In this document: positions 25,052-33,855 of the stretch, one piece after another
Position numbering within the stretch: position 1 is the stretch's first letter
How the letters are laid out: every line of letters begins with the position of its first letter
Source of the DNA: Granulicella mallensis
Lineage (GTDB): Bacteria; Acidobacteriota; Terriglobia; Terriglobales; Acidobacteriaceae
Assembly: GCF_014203225.1 (NCBI RefSeq)
Contig: NZ_JACHIO010000024.1
Coordinates: 36,795-100,794, forward strand
Reading direction: 5' to 3'
Length of the DNA: 64,000 nt
Program-made: the position numbers and the translations under genes
Notes under the pieces: model-generated
Databases searched by the model: none
What the model saw: only the letters and a program-made list of their open reading frames with translations
What the model was told of the DNA's origin: nothing

Positions 25052-25389
25052 ATCATTTCTCCTTGTATGTTGTGAAACGGATGACATTCTGTGCCATTGA
25101 ATTGTGCGGCAGACACAGAGGCAGGAAAGCGAGTTCGACTGCGCTGATATTCAGGTGTGGTGTTCTGAAAGATGGCCCGACAGGGTGCATGGAGCACCTG
25201 ACTTTTGTAGCACATCCGCGTTTCGGGAGTCCAAGGGGTCACAGCACGAGCTACTTCGCTCATCTCATCCTGCCTGACGACCATTGACGCGCCAGAATAA
25301 CGAGCGCATGCTGATTGGGCAGTTGCCTTATCGAGCACATGTTCCGCCAATCGCGCTCTAATCATTTCAATAACGACAAGGAGAACATC

Positions 25390-25488
25390 ATGGCAAACGA
25401 CAGCAGTAACGAATCCGATGGTGCGGCGAAAGTCAATTCAGAAAACCCTTCAGACAAACACAAGGGGCCAGTCATAGACGCCAGATAA
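25390..25488 (+). CDS. 32-residue microprotein
   Basis: ATG at 25390 follows a perfect AAGGAG six bases upstream. The product is polar and acidic at first (MANDSSNESDGAAK) and ends SDKHKGPVIDAR. A second copy of the DNA coding for its last third follows immediately at about 25499-25530. No family is recognised; it could be a small peptide precursor or an unstructured protein. Confidence 0.45.
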   Translation: MANDSSNESDGAAKVNSENPSDKHKGPVIDAR

Positions 25489-25531
25489 ACATGTCTCTTC
25501 AGACAAACACAAGGGGCCGGTCACAGACCCA
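25449..25531 (+). repeat. Tandem duplication of a microprotein 3' end
   Basis: TCAGACAAACACAAGGGGCC occurs twice, about 49 bases apart, each followed by (A/G)GTCA(T/C)-like (GTCATAGAC, GTCACAGAC). Read in the first copy's frame, the second would encode SDKHKGPVTDPGKY and stop. It has no start in that frame. Confidence 0.6.
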
Positions 25532-25569
25532 GGTAAATATTAAGCTCATGAGCATACCCGAAAACAACA

Positions 25570-25600
25570 AAAGGCCAGCCCATTACGGGCTGGCCTTTAT
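25570..25600. terminator. Strong hairpin terminator
   Basis: AAAGGCCAGCC pairs with GGCTGGCCTTT around a CATTAC loop, giving A-rich and T-rich flanks that would work in both directions. It lies between the microprotein locus and the minus-strand hydrolase fragment. Confidence 0.7.
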
Positions 25601-25616
25601 AACTTTCGTGAGTAGG

Positions 25617-25760
25617 TTACAGCCACTGCTGAATGAAGTTCGCTTCGGCAGGGGCATATACCTTCTGGAAATTGAAATCATTAAGGTGAATGAAATCTCC
25701 TCGCGTGTAGGTCGCATTTGTAAGGGATGAGTTCCCACTCACGTTGAAGAGGTATAGGTA
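25617..25760 (-). pseudogene. Second C-terminal fragment of an SGNH-like hydrolase
   Basis: Reading the minus strand to the stop at 25617-25619 gives a ~45-residue fragment with NATYTRGDFIHLNDF and KVYAPAEANFIQQWL, again resembling the Asp-x-x-His block and last helix of SGNH hydrolases. An in-frame stop lies upstream and no start is present. From here to 26040 I see nothing else. Confidence 0.45.
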
Positions 25761-26040
25761 GGTTGCGCATTAGATACGTGACCCTACGTATAACCGTGAC
25801 CCTTTTCAACTGAATGTTATCTTGAGCACCTTCTCTTCCTATTGAGCCCGGTTATAGTTTAGTTACATATGATTGCCAGAGCCAGGCTACGCTGAATGAG
25901 TCATTAATCCAGTCATCGCGTATGGAGCTTATTTTGCAGCCAACGTCGGACTAAAACAATCAAACAGTTCCTCATCGAATAGGTTATGGATGAAATACCT
26001 ACATAGAGTGATCGCCTAACAGGCGGATGTATTGAAGGAG

Positions 26041-26604
26041 CTATTTCCCCGGAGGCGCAGGCACCATCACGGCACTGGGATCAATCTTAGGAATGCCAAA
26101 ATGCCCGCTCAGATGCACGAGATCGAGCGGCCGCAGCGCGCCTGAAACTTCAATCAAATTCATCTCGCGCTGTCCGCGCACCAGCACGGTCACATCGTCG
26201 ATCTCACCACTGCGAAAGTGCAGCCACAGATCGGTGATCGGCGCATGAGGCGAAGCAGACTCGCGCGGTGGCGCATTCTGGTTGACCAAGTGCTTCCAAC
26301 CCGCAGCGTTATAAACCGCTACGAGTGCGGACATGCTTTCGGGGAGGTAGAACGCCGGCTCATGGTAGTGGAAGTTCTCCACTGTAATACTGTTCAGCGC
26401 GGCGAAGGCGCGTTTCCCCTCTGAGCCATCATCGATGTAGCCCTCTGCGACCTGGAGCATGTTGTGATCGAAGGTAAACGCAGTATGGTTTGCCGGCTGC
26501 GAACACAGGCTACGCAGAGCTTCAACCGCCCCTTGCGGCTGCTGGGCATGGGCTCTTGCGCAAAGCGCAGCCAGTAAAAGAAGAGAGGATAAACGCAGTT
26601 TCAT
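26041..26604 (-). CDS. Secreted protein of unknown function
   Basis: A 187-residue product starting MKLRLSSLLLLAALCARAHA, a clear signal peptide; an upstream Met (26643) would add 13 unlikely residues. The mature part contains NSITVENFHYHEPAFY and a C-terminal REMNLIEVSGALRPLDLVHL segment that recalls DUF4252-like proteins, but that is only a weak resemblance. Probably periplasmic. Confidence 0.6.
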   Translation of the reverse strand: MKLRLSSLLLLAALCARAHAQQPQGAVEALRSLCSQPANHTAFTFDHNMLQVAEGYIDDGSEGKRAFAALNSITVENFHYHEPAFYLPESMSALVAVYNAAGWKHLVNQNAPPRESASPHAPITDLWLHFRSGEIDDVTVLVRGQREMNLIEVSGALRPLDLVHLSGHFGIPKIDPSAVMVPAPPGK

Positions 26605-26746
26605 CGCGACCTCGTTAACCTGATAGACCGGTATTCTCGGCAAAAGGTTTACTTTACGGCATCGAATACACTGCTGGGAACCGCTTAGGGCGTGAGATAA
26701 AACCTGGACCGCCAGTCTTCCAGGAGACTGCTATCGCCTATGGAAA

Positions 26747-27427
26747 TCAAAGCCCGATGGAGGTCAGCATCACTGCAACTGCTGTTCTCCAGCGCTGCAG
26801 CTCTGCCCTGTCGCCGACCTTCAACTGCTGGGCCGCTTCCGCCAGGGTGATTCTTTTGCTATAGAGCTCGTCCGTGACTCTATCGGCCAGGTCCGGCAGG
26901 AAGAGGCTCTTGCCGTTCTGCTGCTGGATGCTCTCATGAACGGGGCTCTTCTCGTAGAGCTCGAACTTCCGCTCTTCACCGAAGTATCCATTCTTGACGA
27001 CATGGGTCACCCCATCCGGCATCAGCTCCATATACTCTTTCAGCAACTCCAGGCTATCGCGTTGCCGATTGATCACCCACAGTGTCACCAGGGGGCGTCC
27101 CAACTCCTTCAGAGAGTCGCGCAGGATCGCTCCATGTGCACGAACACCCATATTGTTGCGCGCGGGCGTATTGACCACGATTGCCTTGAAGGGTTGCGCG
27201 TCGCAGATGTTTACGAGCTGGATCCAGCCTTCAACGTCGTCCAGGTCCACACCTTCGCTCTCGACGGTGCTGCCGTAAGAGCTCCATACGTCAGGATTGC
27301 TCTTGTCCGACTCAATCAGCTTCAGAAATGTATGCTGCGTGGTGAAGTAGTCGAGCACTGCCATCGAGGTGATGGATTTGCCGACCCCGCCTTTACTGCC
27401 GCTGATAAATACGATCGGAGCGTTCAT
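26747..27427 (-). CDS. Orphan ParA/MinD-superfamily ATPase
   Basis: The 226-residue protein has the deviant Walker A SKGGVGKS (residues 11-18) and later IVVNTPARN as the Walker B-like strand. This places it in the ParA/MinD/CobQ P-loop group. There is no ParB or cargo gene next to it. The frame extends to 27769 but the homology and ATG at complement 27425-27427 show the real start. Possible roles: positioning or a plasmid-derived partition protein. The specific function cannot be assigned. Confidence 0.7.
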   Translation of the reverse strand: MNAPIVFISGSKGGVGKSITSMAVLDYFTTQHTFLKLIESDKSNPDVWSSYGSTVESEGVDLDDVEGWIQLVNICDAQPFKAIVVNTPARNNMGVRAHGAILRDSLKELGRPLVTLWVINRQRDSLELLKEYMELMPDGVTHVVKNGYFGEERKFELYEKSPVHESIQQQNGKSLFLPDLADRVTDELYSKRITLAEAAQQLKVGDRAELQRWRTAVAVMLTSIGL

Positions 27428-27530
27428 GAGTCTTCCGATTATAGGAAGCCGGAGGAAATCTAAGATGAAGGTTCTGTAAAGCGAGCAACCAAAATCATCC
27501 CCACATACTCCGGAGCCTGTCCGATCCCCT

Positions 27531-28949
27531 TCAGATGCGCCGCGTAGCCCATCGCCCCTGTCGAAAGAGCACCAGGCTGATGAGCACAATGACGGATTGC
27601 GCCACGACCACGGAGACGAAGACCCCATTGACGTGCATCCGAGTATGCATCGCCAGCCACCACGCCAGAGGAATCTCGACGATCCAGAAGCCGAAGAGAT
27701 TGACGTAGGTAGGTGTGACCGTGTCCCCAGCTCCGTTGAATGCCTGCAGAAGCACCATGCCATAGGCATAGGCGATGTTCCCGCAACTGAAGATGCGCAA
27801 ACTATTAACGGCTACGGCCGCTACCGCTGGGTCGCTCGTGAACAGGCCAATGATAAAGGGAGCAAAGACGATAAAGACGATGCCCACGGAACCGAGAAAG
27901 ACCATGTTCCACAGGCCCGTTCTCCATACGGCGTTGCGGGCGCGGTCAGGATGTCCTGCACCAAGGTTCTGTCCCACGAGGGTAGCGGCAGCATTGCTCA
28001 ATCCCCAGGAGGGCAGAATCGCGAAGATGACGATGCGAATGCCGATGGTGTATCCGGCCAGAGCGGGAGCGCCGAAGATACTCACAATGCGAACGAGGCC
28101 GATCCAACTGGCCTGGCTGATAAGAAATTGAAGAATGCCGGATAGCGAGACACGCACCAGACGCCAGAGAACGGTGCCCTGTAATCTCATGTGGCGCGAG
28201 AGGATCTGCAACCGTTCCGTTCCCTTGCCAAGCCGGTAGAACTGGTAAAGAACGCCGATACTCCGTCCGGTAAAGGTCGCGAGAGCGGCACCAGTAACTC
28301 CCATTCGGGGAACGGGCCCAAGGCCAAAGATAAGGCAGGGATCGAGGATCAGGTTGAGAATGTTCGAGACCCAAAGCAGACGCATGGCAATGGCGGCATC
28401 GCCCGCGCCACGGAAGATAGCGTTGTTCAGGAACAACATCAGCACGACGCCGGAGCCACCCAGCACGATCCGCGTGTAGTTCACTCCACTGGCGATAATG
28501 GCAGGCGACGCTCCCATCAGCCCAAGCAGATGGGGCGCGAAGAAGAAAAGCGGAACGCCAAGCACCAGGGAGGCAATGAACCCCAGGATCATCGCCTGAA
28601 CCGCAGAGATGGCTGCACCGTCCGCATCCTTCTCACCGATGCGACGCGCGACCATGGCTGTGGTCGACATGCCAAGGCCCATCCCTACAGCAAAGACCAA
28701 GGTGAGAACCGACTCCGTCAAACCCACCGTGGCCGTGGCATCCGCACCCAGCCGGCTGACCCAGAAGACATCCACCACGGCAAAAAGCGATTCGAGCACC
28801 ATCTCCAGCACCATGGGAATGGCGAGCAGAAGAATCGACCGGTTCAGGCTGCCCGTTGTGTAGTCCTGATGGCTGCCGCGTAGAGATTCTTTGACAGATT
28901 GCCAGAGGCTCGGAGAGATCTCCGGTTTGCTCGTTGTCTGCAATTGCAT
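27531..28949 (-). CDS. MATE family efflux transporter
   Basis: A 472-residue membrane protein with twelve hydrophobic segments in two halves. LNRSILLLAIPMVLEMVLES at the start, GAGDAAIAMRLLWVSNILN, and the repeat GAGDTVTPTYVNLFG in the second half are characteristic of MATE exporters, which expel cationic drugs or metabolites using Na+ or H+. The chosen Met (MQLQTTSKPE) follows ten residues of less likely open frame. Substrate unknown. Confidence 0.85.
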   Translation of the reverse strand: MQLQTTSKPEISPSLWQSVKESLRGSHQDYTTGSLNRSILLLAIPMVLEMVLESLFAVVDVFWVSRLGADATATVGLTESVLTLVFAVGMGLGMSTTAMVARRIGEKDADGAAISAVQAMILGFIASLVLGVPLFFFAPHLLGLMGASPAIIASGVNYTRIVLGGSGVVLMLFLNNAIFRGAGDAAIAMRLLWVSNILNLILDPCLIFGLGPVPRMGVTGAALATFTGRSIGVLYQFYRLGKGTERLQILSRHMRLQGTVLWRLVRVSLSGILQFLISQASWIGLVRIVSIFGAPALAGYTIGIRIVIFAILPSWGLSNAAATLVGQNLGAGHPDRARNAVWRTGLWNMVFLGSVGIVFIVFAPFIIGLFTSDPAVAAVAVNSLRIFSCGNIAYAYGMVLLQAFNGAGDTVTPTYVNLFGFWIVEIPLAWWLAMHTRMHVNGVFVSVVVAQSVIVLISLVLFRQGRWATRRI

Positions 28950-29167
28950 GCTGGTTATGATACTGCGGGGCCATGACATCCAATTCGCGGTCGCAGCGAA
29001 TAGTCAACCTCATTCTGGCCCATAGATCTCGATAAGCCTCCATTCAACATGCCGATCTACTATTCTCATTTCGCATACGCCTCATACAAAGTATTCAGCA
29101 CCCTCAATATGCAGAAGTTCATCTTAATGATCGCAACAACAATCTGCGACACAGGGAGCAGTTCTCA

Positions 29168-29857
29168 ATGTCAATTCTCGGATTTACTAGCCGTTCCGCT
29201 GGCTTTCTTTTAGGAGTAGTCCTGATAGCGCAATCCCACCTTTGCGAAGCGAAGACGATTGCAGAGGGCCTCGTCATTGTGCCCGAGAACAAGTTGCCGC
29301 AACAGGCACAGCAACAGGGCCTGGCGATGGACCTTCACCTCGTGAATCCGGCCACGCTCTATCTGTACATCGAGCAAGACAACGGACGGCAGATTGCCAT
29401 CTTCGATGTTTCAGACCCCGGAAGAATCAAGTTCAAAAAGCTGTCGGAAATTAATGCGCCTGCGGCCTTCGATTTCGTGCAGCCTGCCGGTCAATCGCTG
29501 GAGATGATTCGCTATCGCGATGGACGCGGAACGGCAATCATCGATCTGACCAAACCGAAAGAGCCTGTCCTCAAAGCCGTTGGAGCGGCGACAAACTCCT
29601 ACTACATCGTCCCAGTAGAGGAGAACAAAGCCAACACCCAAAGTCCCTCTGTCCCTCAGGACTATGAAGTGATTGAGCCTTTAGCCTCGCATGCCATCGC
29701 GATCGTAAAAGGCGTCGTACAACAGCAGACGGACGAAGGCAACGGCACGACCTACCTGCTCGGAACACAGGGACTAACCGTCATACGAAATATCAGTGCT
29801 GAACGGAAGCTGGCAGCTACGGCTCCCCACTGGACAAACACCATCGATGATAAGTAG
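29168..29857 (+). CDS. Secreted protein, possibly beta-propeller-like
   Basis: The 229-residue product has a signal peptide (GFLLGVVLIAQSHLCEA) and then repeating beta-strand units such as TLYLYIEQDNGRQIAIFDVS and GRGTAIIDLTKPKEPVL, which resemble LVIVD-type propeller blades. It is too short for a full propeller. It is convergent with the cobalamin operon. Function unknown. Confidence 0.55.
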   Translation: MSILGFTSRSAGFLLGVVLIAQSHLCEAKTIAEGLVIVPENKLPQQAQQQGLAMDLHLVNPATLYLYIEQDNGRQIAIFDVSDPGRIKFKKLSEINAPAAFDFVQPAGQSLEMIRYRDGRGTAIIDLTKPKEPVLKAVGAATNSYYIVPVEENKANTQSPSVPQDYEVIEPLASHAIAIVKGVVQQQTDEGNGTTYLLGTQGLTVIRNISAERKLAATAPHWTNTIDDK

Positions 29858-29871
29858 TGGAGATAGGTTGG

Positions 29872-29888
29872 GAGATTGAATCAATCTC
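29872..29888. terminator. Short hairpin between convergent genes
   Basis: GAGATTG and CAATCTC are exact complements around AAT, between the stop codons of the secreted-protein gene and cobF. No good T-run; weak evidence. Confidence 0.35.
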
Positions 29889-29894
29889 ACAAGA

Positions 29895-30659
29895 TTACAA
29901 ATCTGATTTTCTGAGCAGATAGATATCCATGATCCAACCGTTACGCTTTCTGGCTTCGGCGCGCGTTGCTTCGATCGTCTCGGCAAGCTCACCAAGCTTC
30001 CCGGAGAGCAGGATCTCGTTCTCGGTTCCGAGATAAGCTCCCCAATAAATATGGAGGTCGGGGTCCGTCAGGCTCTTGTAGGAGTTATTACCGTCCAGCA
30101 TAACGACTACATTTTCAGTATTGTCTGGCAGACCAGTAGCCGCTAACTGACGGCCAGTTGTAACACACACCGATTCTCCAATACCGTTCAAGACGATCTT
30201 GTGGCGCGCGGCCAAAGCCTGGACGCTGGTAATTCCCGGGATCACCTCATAGTCAAATTGAACGTTGCCCCGCTTGAGGACTTGATCGATAACCCGCAGC
30301 GTACTGTCGTAGAGAGAAGGATCTCCCCATACCAGAATGCCGCCGCAGTCTTCCTCTCCCAGCTCTCGTTCGATCAGCCCTTCATAAATAAGAGCCCTCT
30401 CCAGGTGCCACGCCTCAACACGTGCAGAGTAGGGTGTTATCGATGAGTCACGCTCCGGATCTGTAACTTCAATCGCCCTGTACATTCCCTGTTCGATATA
30501 GCGATCGCAGATCTCTTTTCTTATACGCAGGAGATCGTCTTTGGCATCTCCTTTATTCAGGAAGAAAAACACGTCGACCAGATTCATCGTTCGGATCGCC
30601 TGCATGGTGACCTGTTCCGGATCACCCGCACCAACGCCAATGATGTAAAGCTTTCTCAT
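29895..30659 (-). CDS. cobF: Precorrin-6A synthase (deacetylating)
   Basis: CobF removes the acetyl group and methylates C1, making precorrin-6A in the oxygen-dependent pathway. The 254-residue product begins MRKLYIIGVGAGDPEQVT, the tetrapyrrole methylase P-loop-like motif, with VWGDPSLYDSTLRVIDQVL and YEVIPGITSVQALAARH as the AdoMet-site regions. I chose the ATG at complement 30657-30659 because GGAGGAG lies eight bases upstream; a GTG three codons earlier is possible. Last gene of the operon, two bases after cobK. Confidence 0.9.
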   Translation of the reverse strand: MRKLYIIGVGAGDPEQVTMQAIRTMNLVDVFFFLNKGDAKDDLLRIRKEICDRYIEQGMYRAIEVTDPERDSSITPYSARVEAWHLERALIYEGLIERELGEEDCGGILVWGDPSLYDSTLRVIDQVLKRGNVQFDYEVIPGITSVQALAARHKIVLNGIGESVCVTTGRQLAATGLPDNTENVVVMLDGNNSYKSLTDPDLHIYWGAYLGTENEILLSGKLGELAETIEATRAEARKRNGWIMDIYLLRKSDL

Positions 30660-30661
30660 CC

Positions 30662-31474
30662 TCAGCACTCCTCCGAATAGTTAGAAGCACCCGAAGCAGC
30701 AGGCATAAGACATTCCAGCCTTTCGATAGCCTCTTCGACTGTCCCGACGCACGGAACAGCGGGCTTGAGAGGCCGATTGATCATCACCACCGGAATCTTA
30801 AGGGAACGAGCGGCTTCAATCTTGGTGTAAGTTGCCGACCCGCCACTATTTTTCGAAACCAGATAATCGATGGAATACTTGCGCAGCAGATGCAGTTCAT
30901 CCTCAAGCTCAAAGGGACCACGTTGCAGGATCACTTCGTGATAAGGCGGCAGACCTTCGCCAGGCATCTCAATGGCGCGGATCAGAAACCATGCGTCGCT
31001 GCACTCTGAGAACGCACCGACTTCCTGGCGTCCAATCGAAAGAAATACGCGAGCTTTCTTAGCCTCTACAAAGCTGGCCGCACTCTGAAAGTCGTCAACC
31101 TCATGCCATAGGTCTCCGTCGATCTTTCCCCAGGGTGGACGACGCAGAGCGATCAACGGTAATCCCGTGCGACTGCACGCGATTGCGGCGTTGTGGCTGA
31201 TCTTCGCGGCAAAGGGGTGGGTCGCGTCGATCACCGCTTTAATCTCTTCCTTCACGAGATAAGAGGCGAGCGCATCAAGACCGCCGAAACCGCCGACCCT
31301 GACGAGACCTTGCGGAAGTTTAGGCTCGCCGACTCGACCGGCAAGCGACGAGATCACAGTGAAGTCTGTTCTCTCTGCAAGTCTGGCAGCAAGCTGCGCA
31401 CCCTCTCCGGTTCCACCGAGGATCAATACGCGTGGCGGAGCGTCCTTCGACGTAATGTCGTGCAGCGTCTGCAT
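30662..31474 (-). CDS. cobK: Precorrin-6A reductase
   Basis: CobK reduces precorrin-6A to precorrin-6B with NADPH. The 270-residue product has the nucleotide-binding VLILGGTGEGAQLAARLAER at its N-terminus, VIDATHPFAAKISHNA and SKNSGGSATYTKIEAAR, all family hallmarks. The ATG at complement 31472-31474 has AGAAGGA upstream and lies just inside the end of cobM; the open frame to 31549 is the shadow of cobM. Confidence 0.9.
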   Translation of the reverse strand: MQTLHDITSKDAPPRVLILGGTGEGAQLAARLAERTDFTVISSLAGRVGEPKLPQGLVRVGGFGGLDALASYLVKEEIKAVIDATHPFAAKISHNAAIACSRTGLPLIALRRPPWGKIDGDLWHEVDDFQSAASFVEAKKARVFLSIGRQEVGAFSECSDAWFLIRAIEMPGEGLPPYHEVILQRGPFELEDELHLLRKYSIDYLVSKNSGGSATYTKIEAARSLKIPVVMINRPLKPAVPCVGTVEEAIERLECLMPAASGASNYSEEC

Positions 31475-31493
31475 TTCCTTCTCTCTTGAATCC

Positions 31494-32252
31494 CTACGCT
31501 TTTGCTTCCGGTTCCCTGTCTCTGGATGCGGAGTAAAGATAGCTTTCACCGAAGACAGATGGGCCGAGAGACTTGCCGACTAAGATCAGGGCATTCTTGT
31601 TGATCCCTGAGGCAGTAACGATCTCTTGAATCGTAGACAACGTCCCTCGCAGAATAGCCTGGTCCGGCCAACTGGCTCGATGCACCACCACGACGGGACA
31701 GTCCGCCCCATACAGTGGCAATAACTGCGAGGTCACCATCTCGAGATTCATGATCGAGAGATGGATGGCCATCGTTGCCCCGGTCTTGCCCAGCGTCGTG
31801 AGGTCTTCCCCAAGAGGCATGGGAGTAGATCGAGTCGAAGTCCGTGTCAGGATCAGGGTCTGTGCGATCTCGGGTAGTGTCAGTTCCTGACTCAGGGCAG
31901 CGGCAGCAGCGGCAAAGGAAGGAACGCCGGGAGTCACATCGTAGGGGATGCCGAGCTGAGTAAGGCGGCGGGTCTGCTCCGCCATCGTGCTCCAGATAGA
32001 AAGGTCACCCGAATGAATGCGCGCGACATCAAGACCTTCCTCATGCGCCGCAGCGATTACGGCAATAATCTCGTCAAGGTTCATCTCAGCAGAGTCGATG
32101 ATGCGCGCGCCTTGCGGTGCATGAGCAAGCACTTCCTTCGGCACCAGAGAACCAGCATAGAGACACACCTGGGACTTCTGAATTAAGTCACGGCCTCGAA
32201 GGGTTAGTAGATCCGCCGCTCCTGGGCCAGCACCAATGAAATGCACGCTCAT
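31494..32252 (-). CDS. cobM: Precorrin-4 C11-methyltransferase
   Basis: CobM methylates C11 of precorrin-4. The 252-residue product shows [29 protein letters not shown], the [16 protein letters not shown] motif and [19 protein letters not shown], the characteristic blocks of CobM/CbiF. It overlaps cobE by four bases (ATGA) and is followed by cobK after about 20 bases. Confidence 0.93.
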   Translation of the reverse strand: MSVHFIGAGPGAADLLTLRGRDLIQKSQVCLYAGSLVPKEVLAHAPQGARIIDSAEMNLDEIIAVIAAAHEEGLDVARIHSGDLSIWSTMAEQTRRLTQLGIPYDVTPGVPSFAAAAAALSQELTLPEIAQTLILTRTSTRSTPMPLGEDLTTLGKTGATMAIHLSIMNLEMVTSQLLPLYGADCPVVVVHRASWPDQAILRGTLSTIQEIVTASGINKNALILVGKSLGPSVFGESYLYSASRDREPEAKA

Positions 32253-32614
32253 GCGATCACCGCCACGGCGCAGGTGCAGAAGCGTCCTGTCTGACGCGTT
32301 ACAGTGAGCCGCGCTCTCGGGCCCAGCGCGGCTAAGGCTGCGGCCTCCGCAACACTGGAGGTGCCAACCGTTGCAGAGGCCAGAGAAGAAGGATTCGTGA
32401 CGCCGGGAACCTGGGCGAGTCTATCTGCGGGAAATAACATAAGTCGTAATCCTAAGTTTGCTGCTACAGCTTCTCCGATCGTTGAACGGCGATCGAGCGT
32501 CGCGACAATCGAGTCAGGTGCGATCTCGACCGCACAACTCTTTACGAGTTGGAGAACATCCTCGACAGTCGCGCGAGAGGAGCAGCCAATCCCTATCGAA
32601 ACATGCTGGCTCAT
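32249..32614 (-). CDS. cobE: CobE / CbiG C-terminal domain protein
   Basis: The 121-residue protein starts [15 protein letters not shown] and contains [13 protein letters not shown] and CTCAVAVIA, typical of the CbiG C-terminal domain family, whose stand-alone form in aerobic clusters is CobE. CobE binds precorrin intermediates; its exact role in the aerobic pathway is unclear. The start at complement 32612-32614 overlaps the cobL stop by four bases. An earlier Met is possible but lies in cobL. Confidence 0.85.
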   Translation of the reverse strand: MSQHVSIGIGCSSRATVEDVLQLVKSCAVEIAPDSIVATLDRRSTIGEAVAANLGLRLMLFPADRLAQVPGVTNPSSLASATVGTSSVAEAAALAALGPRARLTVTRQTGRFCTCAVAVIA

Positions 32615-33834
32615 GGTTTCACAACCGCCCACTGCGTAATAGGCATCAGGTGTCGCCAAACAAGAGTGCCACCGATTGGTTCAGCACGCGCGACAAGAAT
32701 TCGTATCAATTCACCGCCGTGCGTCTTATGCAGGGCTGCAAGGCGCGCTTCACTTTCGATGGTTACGGCATTCGCAACCAATCGTCCACCGGAGACGAGT
32801 CTCTCCCAGCACTCTTCAAACAGGCGCTCTGCGGTGAGGCCGCCTCCGATAAAGATGGCATCCGGAGCAGCCAGGCCTTCGAAGCTGTCAGGCGCTGTCC
32901 CCATAACAACCTTCAAAGCTGGCACACCCAGACGCTGGACATTTGTCTGGATATTGCGCACTCGATCCTGTCGCGCTTCAAAGGCGATGCACGAGCAGGA
33001 AGGATGCGCCCGCATCCATTCAATGCCGATCGTCCCTGAACCTGCGCCAACGTCCCATAGCCGCTGTCCCGGCAAAGGAGCGAGCCGGGCGAGCGTAGCG
33101 GCACGAACCTCACGCTTCGTCAGTTGGCCATCGGTTGCGAAGGCCTCTTCGGGCAGGCCAGAGACTGGTGAGAAAGATGTAACTCCGGCATCGGCAACGC
33201 AAATAAATGCGATCAGATTTAGATCGTCACACCGCTCTGTCGACCATTCCTTTGCCAACGACTCACGATGATTCTCTGCAGCACCACCCAGGCTCTCAAA
33301 GACATTTAAGAAACTCGAACCATAGCCCTCACTCGTAAGCCACTGAGCAACTCTCTTTGGAGTAGCGCCGTCTTCGGAGTAAACCACGAGCCTCTGTCCA
33401 GGAGAAAGATGCCTATGAAGCTGCTCCATCGGGCGGCTTACCAGGGAGACAAGGGTCGTCTCCGCAGCCGGCCAACCCATTCGCGCGCAAGCCAGCGAGA
33501 ACGCAGAGACTTGAGGAATCACGCGAAACTCTGACGGAGACAAGTCACGAGTCAGCGTCACACCAACCCCATAGAGCATCGGATCGCCGCTCGCGAGAAC
33601 GACAACACTTCCCTGTCCACGATGCGTCGTAAGGATCTCCTGCACCGCAGAGGCCATAGGGGACGGCCATGCAACTCTCGCCGCAGCCCCCTCAGGCACA
33701 TGCGCCAGATGACGAGCTCCGCCGAAGAGAATATCGGCAGACGCAATGGCCTGCTTCGCCTCTGCGTTAAGACCGTCCCAGCCATCCTCTCCGATGCCAA
33801 CGATCGTCAGCCAGGGCTGTTTGTCCTCCGTCAT
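32611..33834 (-). CDS. cobL: Precorrin-6Y C5,15-methyltransferase (decarboxylating)
   Basis: CobL methylates C5 and C15 and decarboxylates ring C's acetate. The 407-residue product is the usual CbiE-CbiT fusion: the N-terminal half has LTIVGIGEDGWDGL and VVLASGDPMLYGVGVTL, the C-terminal half the Rossmann methylase motif LWDVGAGSGTIGIEWMR. GGAG lies about seven bases before the ATG. Overlaps cobE at its 3' end. Confidence 0.93.
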   Translation of the reverse strand: MTEDKQPWLTIVGIGEDGWDGLNAEAKQAIASADILFGGARHLAHVPEGAAARVAWPSPMASAVQEILTTHRGQGSVVVLASGDPMLYGVGVTLTRDLSPSEFRVIPQVSAFSLACARMGWPAAETTLVSLVSRPMEQLHRHLSPGQRLVVYSEDGATPKRVAQWLTSEGYGSSFLNVFESLGGAAENHRESLAKEWSTERCDDLNLIAFICVADAGVTSFSPVSGLPEEAFATDGQLTKREVRAATLARLAPLPGQRLWDVGAGSGTIGIEWMRAHPSCSCIAFEARQDRVRNIQTNVQRLGVPALKVVMGTAPDSFEGLAAPDAIFIGGGLTAERLFEECWERLVSGGRLVANAVTIESEARLAALHKTHGGELIRILVARAEPIGGTLVWRHLMPITQWAVVKP

Positions 33835-33855
33835 CGCAACTCCATCTGCATAGGA

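Noticed and set aside
25048..25365. Minus-strand frame across the upstream region of acidic gene B
   Set aside because: Overlaps the duplicated noncoding leader, which aligns to copy A out of frame; weak start.
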